Source of the DNA: Paraburkholderia phosphatilytica
Lineage (GTDB): Bacteria; Pseudomonadota; Gammaproteobacteria; Burkholderiales; Burkholderiaceae
NCBI RefSeq assembly: GCF_003443895.1
Contig: NZ_QQOA01000013.1
Location: 62,001-126,000, forward strand
DNA: 64,000 nucleotides
Reading direction: 5' to 3'
Shown: positions 57,119 to 64,000 of the stretch, in pieces
Numbering within the stretch: position 1 is the stretch's first letter
How the letters are laid out: every line of letters starts with the position of its first letter
Translations under genes and position numbers: made by a program
Notes under the pieces: generated by a model
What the model saw: the letters and a program-made list of their open reading frames with translations, nothing else
Database searches by the model: none
What the model was told of the DNA's origin: nothing

Positions 57119-59362
57119 TCATGCATGTGGCAGACCGCCTGCGGGCAGCGACATCGTGTTGCCGTTGTCGGGCGACAGGGTGCCCGGGTCCGGCGGCAAC
57201 GCGGTCAGGAGGCGCTTGCCATGCTGTGCGCCGGCCATCCAGCCGGTCTGCCAGTCGGTGTCGCCGACCGGCTGCGTGGCCAGCACGACGAGACCATGGG
57301 CGCCGATGTCCAGCTCCGGCGTGGTCAACGGCTGCGGCGGCGCTTCCGGCGCGGCGCTATCCACCAGCATGTGCCATTCCAGGTGCGGCGCGGGCGGTGC
57401 AAAGCGCACCGTTTCCGCGGAGCCGTTCAGCATCAACAACAATACTTCCGTTTCGCCATTGAGTCCCGGACCCGCGCGCCGCAGCGTGAACGCGCGCTTC
57501 TGCGGGTCCTGCCACGCTTCGATCGTCAGCGGGTCGCCGTGCTCGTCGAACCAGCCGACGTCGTAAAGCCCCGGCAGCACTTCGCGGTCGCCGAACAGGA
57601 AGCGGGTCTCGCGCAGCAGCGGATGCGCCTTGCGCAGCGCGATCATCCGCGCGAAGAAATCGGTCATGCGGCGGCCGCGGTCCGTGTCTTCCAGCGCCCA
57701 GTCGATCCACGAGATCTCGTTGTCCTGGCAGTACGCGTTGTTGTTGCCCTGCTGCGTGCGGCCGAGTTCGTCGCCGGCGGTGAGCATCGGCGTGCCGAGC
57801 GAGACCAGCATCGTCGCGATCATCGAGCGCGCGACGCGGTGCCTTGTCTCCAGGATCGCCGGGTCGTCGGACGAACCTTCGATGCCCCAGTTCGCGCTGC
57901 AGTTCTCGTTGTGGCCGTCGTTGTTGCCTTCGTTGTTCGCCTCGTTGTGCTTGCCTGCGTACGCGGTCAGGTCCGCGAGCGTGAAGCCGTCGTGCGACGT
58001 GACGAAGTTGATCGACGCCCACGGCCGCCGCGAACGGCGGTTGAACAGGTCCGCGGAACCGGTGAGGCGCGCGGCGAGGTCGGGGCGCATGCCTTCGTCG
58101 CCGCGCCAGTAGCGGCGCACGCAGTCGCGAAAGCGGTCGTTCCATTCGGCGAAGCCGGGCGGATGATTGCCGAGCTGATAGCCGCCCGGGCCGATGTCCC
58201 ACGGCTCCGAGATCAGCTTGCGTTGAGCCAGCACCGGGTCCTGACGCAGCGCGTCGAAAAAGCCCGAACCCGGATCGAAGCCGTTCGGCTCGCGCCCGAG
58301 CGTGACGCCGAGATCGAAACGGAAGCCGTCGATGTTGAACGACGTCGCCCAGTAGCGCAGCGAATCCATCACCATCTGCAGCACGCGCGGATGCGACAGG
58401 TTCAGCGTGTTGCCGCAGCCGGTGTCGTTGATGTGATGGCGCGCGTCGCCGGGGATCAGCCGGTAGTAGCTCGCGTTGTCGAGACCGCGCCACGATACGG
58501 TCGGTCCGAGCTCGTTGCCTTCGCAGGTGTGGTTGTACACGACGTCGAGCAGCACCTCGATGCCGGCCGCATGCAGCGCGCGCACCGCGATGCGCACCTC
58601 GTCGAGCTGATGCGTCATCAGATACGACGGCTCCGGCGCGAAGTACGCGGCGGTGTTGTAGCCCCAGTAGTTGCGCAGCCCGCGCTCCACCAGAAAGCGG
58701 TCGTTCAGGAAGGCGTGCACCGGCAGCAGTTCCACCGCGGTCACGCCGAGCCGCTGCAGATGCTCGATGAAGCGCGGCGACGCGAGCGCGGCGAAGGTGC
58801 CGCGCTCGTTGCCGCGCAGATCGTCGCGCTGCATCGTCGCGCCGCGCAGGTGCGTTTCGTAGACGATGGTCTCGCCCCACGGCACGTCGGGCCGCACGTC
58901 GTGCGACCAGTCCACAGCCTCGTCGACCACGACGCACTTCGGCATGGCCGGCGCCGAGTCGCGACGATCGATCGACAGGTCGAGCCGGTTCGAATGCACG
59001 CGGTGCGCGAAGAGCGCATCGGACCAGCGGAAATGGCCGACGAGCCGCTTCGCATACGGATCGATCAGCAGCTTGTGCGGATTGAAGCGGTGGCCGTGAT
59101 GCGGCTGATACGGCCCGTGCGCGCGATAGCCGTACACGGTGCCCGGGTGCGCATTCGGCAGATAGCCGTGCCACACCTCGTCGGTGCATTCGGGCAGGTC
59201 GAGCCGCGTGAGTTCCTTGCGGCCGGTCGCGTCGAAGAGGCACAGCTCGATACGCTGCGCGTGTCCGGAAAACACGGCGAAGTTGATGCCGAGTCCATCC
59301 CAGCTCGCGCCGAGCGGATACGGCGAGCCCGGCTGCAGCCGGGCGGGCCATGCGTTGGACAT
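57119..59362 (-). CDS. glgX: glycogen debranching enzyme
   Basis: The 747-residue GH13_11 isoamylase-type enzyme removes alpha-1,6 branches from glucan. The CBM48 start is P-L-G-A-S-W-D-G-L-G-I-N-F-A-V-F-S; the barrel shows V-V-Y-N-H-T-C-E-G, the nucleophile Asp in G-F-R-F-D-L-G-V-T-L-G-R-E, the acid Glu in L-I-S-E-P-W-D-I-G-P-G-G-Y and S-H-D-G-F-T-L-A-D-L. I start at ATG 59362 (MSNAWPARLQPGSPYPLG); the frame is open 20 codons further. The glucans it frees would feed TreY/TreZ. It lies 75 nt downstream of glgB. Confidence 0.95.
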   Translation of the reverse strand: MSNAWPARLQPGSPYPLGASWDGLGINFAVFSGHAQRIELCLFDATGRKELTRLDLPECTDEVWHGYLPNAHPGTVYGYRAHGPYQPHHGHRFNPHKLLIDPYAKRLVGHFRWSDALFAHRVHSNRLDLSIDRRDSAPAMPKCVVVDEAVDWSHDVRPDVPWGETIVYETHLRGATMQRDDLRGNERGTFAALASPRFIEHLQRLGVTAVELLPVHAFLNDRFLVERGLRNYWGYNTAAYFAPEPSYLMTHQLDEVRIAVRALHAAGIEVLLDVVYNHTCEGNELGPTVSWRGLDNASYYRLIPGDARHHINDTGCGNTLNLSHPRVLQMVMDSLRYWATSFNIDGFRFDLGVTLGREPNGFDPGSGFFDALRQDPVLAQRKLISEPWDIGPGGYQLGNHPPGFAEWNDRFRDCVRRYWRGDEGMRPDLAARLTGSADLFNRRSRRPWASINFVTSHDGFTLADLTAYAGKHNEANNEGNNDGHNENCSANWGIEGSSDDPAILETRHRVARSMIATMLVSLGTPMLTAGDELGRTQQGNNNAYCQDNEISWIDWALEDTDRGRRMTDFFARMIALRKAHPLLRETRFLFGDREVLPGLYDVGWFDEHGDPLTIEAWQDPQKRAFTLRRAGPGLNGETEVLLLMLNGSAETVRFAPPAPHLEWHMLVDSAAPEAPPQPLTTPELDIGAHGLVVLATQPVGDTDWQTGWMAGAQHGKRLLTALPPDPGTLSPDNGNTMSLPAGGLPHA

Positions 59363-59437
59363 AATCCCCGTTCCCCTTTCTGGCGTATTGTCATCGTCGG
59401 TGCGGAGCGGCGCGCGGGCCATGACGAGACGGTGTCA

Positions 59438-61646
59438 TCAGCGGTCGGCGCGCAGCACGATCGTCGCGAGCGGCGGCAGTACCAGCGAAACCGACTGCGG
59501 CTTGCCGTGGCTTTGCACGTCCTCGCTCACGACGAGTCCACCATTGCCCATGTTCGAGCCGCCATACACGCCGGCGTCGGTATTCAGGACTTCGAGCCAT
59601 CGGCCGTGATGCGTGACGCCGAGCCGGTAGCCGCTGCGCGGCACCGGCGTCATGTTGCAGACCGTCACCACTTCGCGCCCCGCGCCGTCCATCCGGCGGT
59701 ACGCGAACACGCTGTTGCCGCTGTCGTCGCCGACGAGCCATTCGAAGCCGCCCGGTTCGCTGTCCAGCCGGTAGAGCGCGGGTTCGTCGCGATACAGCGT
59801 GTTCAGGTCGTGCACGAGTTTCTGCACGCCGCGATGGAATGGTTCGTCGAGCAGATGCCAGTGCGGCGAGCCGTCGTGATTGAACTCCGCCATCTGACCG
59901 AACTCGCCGCCCATGAAGAGCAGCTTCTTGCCCGGGTGCGTCCACATGAAGCCGAAGTACGCGCGCAGGTTCGCGAAGCGTTGCCACGGGTCGCCCGGCA
60001 TCTTGCCGAGCAGCGACCCCTTGCCGTGCACCACCTCGTCGTGCGAAAGCGGCAGCACGAAGCGCTCCGAGTACGCGTAGACCATCCCGAACGTCATGTT
60101 GTGATGGTGATACTGGCGGTAGACCGGGTCTTCATGCATGTAGTGCAGCGTGTCGTGCATCCAGCCCATGTTCCACTTGAACTGGAAGCCGAGCCCGCCG
60201 TTGTCCAATGGTGCCGTGACGCCGGGCCACGCGGTGGATTCCTCCGCGATGGTGATCGCGCCGTGCACGTCGGGCATGTGCTGGACTTCGTGATTCAGAC
60301 GCTTCAGGAACGCGATCGATTCGAGATTCTCGCGGCCGCCGTAGATGTTCGGCACCCACTCGCCAGCCGCGCGCGAATAGTCGCGGTACAGCATCGATGC
60401 GACGGCGTCGACGCGCAGCGCGTCGACGTGATACCTCGACAGCCACGCGAGCGCCGACGCGACCAGGAACGCGCTGACCTCGTTGCGGCCGAGGTTGTAG
60501 ATCATCGTGTTCCAGTCCTGGTGATAGCCCTCGCGCGGATCGGCGTGCTCGTAGAGCGGCGTGCCGTCGAACTGCACGAGCCCGTGCGCGTCGTTCGGAA
60601 AGTGCGCGGGCACCCAGTCGAGAATCACGCCGATGCCTTCCTCGTGCGCGCGGTTCACGAACGCCGCGAACTGCTGCGGCGTACCGAAACGCGCGGACGG
60701 CGCGAACTGCGACAGCGGTTGATAGCCCCACGAGCCGCCGAACGGATGTTCCGCGACCGGCAGAAATTCGACGTGCGTGAAGCCCATGTTCTTCACGTAC
60801 GGAATCAGCCGCTCCGCGAGTTCTTCCCAGTCGAGCCCGCGCTGTCCTTCTTCGGCAACGCGCAGCCACGACTCCGCATGCACTTCGTAGATCGAGATCG
60901 GCGCCTGCGCGGTCTGCTTGTCTCCGCGCGATGTCATCCAGTCGGCGTCGCCCCAGCGGAAGCCCGCAATTGCATCGTAGTCCGCAACGATCGATGCGGT
61001 GGCGGGCGGCTTCTCCGTCTGGAACGCGCAGGGGTCGGCCTTCAGCGGAATCGGGTGGCCGTCGCGCGTCAGCATCTCGTACTTGTAGCGCGTGCCCGCG
61101 CCGATGCGCGGAATGAACAGCTCCCACACGCCCGCCTGATGGCGCAGCCGCATCGGATGCCGGCGGCCGTCCCACGCGTTGAAGTCGCCGACCACGGAAA
61201 CGCGCCGCGCATTCGGCGCCCACACGGCGAAGCGCACGCCCGGAATGCCGTCGATCGTGACGGGCCGCGAGCCGAGCGCTTCATTCACCGCATACGGGTC
61301 GCCCCATGACAGGCGTTGCAGCACGTCGTCCGACAGGATCGGAGCGAATGAAAAGGTGTCCTCGATTTCCTGATCGACGCCGTGCCAGTCGATCACGAGC
61401 CGGTACGGCACGGCTTCGTCGACGCTGCCGGCGAACAGGCCGCCGTGCCGGATCTCGCTCAGCTGGCCCAGCACGCGGCCGTCATGACGCGCGACGACCT
61501 GCACGCCGCGCGCATTCGGCAGCAGCGCGCGTACGACGGTGCCGCTCGCGGTGTCATGCATGCCAAGCAGCGAGAACGGATCGGGATGGCGCGCTTCGGC
61601 GAGCGCGTCCATTTCGAGCGGATGCAGACCGATGGCTGGATCATGC

Positions 61647-61654
<8 letters not shown>
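59438..61654 (-). CDS. glgB: 1,4-alpha-glucan branching enzyme
   Basis: The 738-residue GH13_9 enzyme introduces alpha-1,6 branches. It has two N-terminal carbohydrate/E-set domains (about 20-110 and 125-225, [10 protein letters not shown] and [16 protein letters not shown]). The barrel has the nucleophile Asp in [11 protein letters not shown], the acid Glu in I-A-E-E-S-T-A-W-P and [12 protein letters not shown]. It overlaps the treS-maltokinase gene by 8 nt, the treS/pep2/glgB arrangement of the GlgE pathway. Confidence 0.96.

Positions 61655-64000
<2,346 letters not shown>

Noticed and set aside
57125..61309. A 1394-codon open frame on the plus strand opposite glgX and glgB
   Set aside because: It is antisense to two clearly recognisable GH13 enzymes and has a shadow composition (Arg, Ala, Val, His), no domain and no ribosome-binding site.

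Overview
The window is one gene-dense, high-GC (by eye about 63-66%) stretch of a Betaproteobacterium, most likely Burkholderia sensu lato (Burkholderia or Paraburkholderia). The gene order acnA / prpC / prpB / mdh / gntR / sdhCDABE / gltA / leuCDB / asd / fimV / truA / trpF / trpB / DNA methylase / trpA / accD / folC / dedD / cvpA / purF / metZ is, from memory, the order found on chromosome 2 of that group. I see no phage, insertion sequence, integrase, CRISPR array, tRNA or rRNA. This is core metabolic DNA rather than an island.

Layout. 1-11 kb holds envelope and stress functions: an OmpW-type porin cut by the window edge, a flavin reductase-like protein, a CopA copper ATPase behind a CueR-type promoter, a PaiB-like FMN-binding protein, a DUF1254 lipoprotein, a 1291-residue DUF748 protein and a response regulator/Hpt pair. 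11-26 kb is a central-carbon block: acnA, a lysozyme-inhibitor-like secreted protein, prpC, prpB, a CitE/HpcH-type lyase and mdh on the minus strand, then a GntR regulator, sdhCDABE and gltA on the plus strand. A perfect 16-bp palindrome lies just upstream of the regulator. 26-46 kb is a long plus-strand biosynthetic series: leuCDB, asd, fimV, truA, trpF, trpB, an orphan DNA methyltransferase, trpA, accD, folC, dedD, cvpA, purF and metZ. 45.6-50 kb holds an AraC regulator, an FKBP isomerase, a degenerate histidine kinase, a CNNM/CBS membrane protein and a NudK-like hydrolase. 50-64 kb is a compact minus-strand alpha-glucan/trehalose operon in the order treS-maltokinase (cut by the edge), glgB, glgX, treZ, malQ, treY. 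Three of its five junctions overlap by 4-8 bases.

How the genes work together. The TCA and methylcitrate enzymes share one neighbourhood and probably one regulator. The aspartate-family genes carry two RNA-level signals. metZ has a SAM-II riboswitch followed by an intrinsic terminator, and the aptamer 5' strand is exactly complementary over 11 nt to the terminator loop and 3' arm. asd is preceded by a 38-codon ORF whose last 14 sense codons are packed with Thr, Ile and Lys, products of the Asd pathway, and whose ATG falls at the predicted transcription start. The glucan operon has both arms of trehalose metabolism: TreS/Mak toward maltose-1-phosphate and GlgB, and GlgX/TreY/TreZ from glucan back to trehalose. 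No glycogen synthase or ADP-glucose pyrophosphorylase is present, so a GlgE-type polymerase is predicted just beyond base 64000.

Product calls rest on motif recognition and recalled family knowledge. No database search was possible. Start codons were chosen from ribosome-binding sites, family N-termini and overlaps, and alternatives are given.
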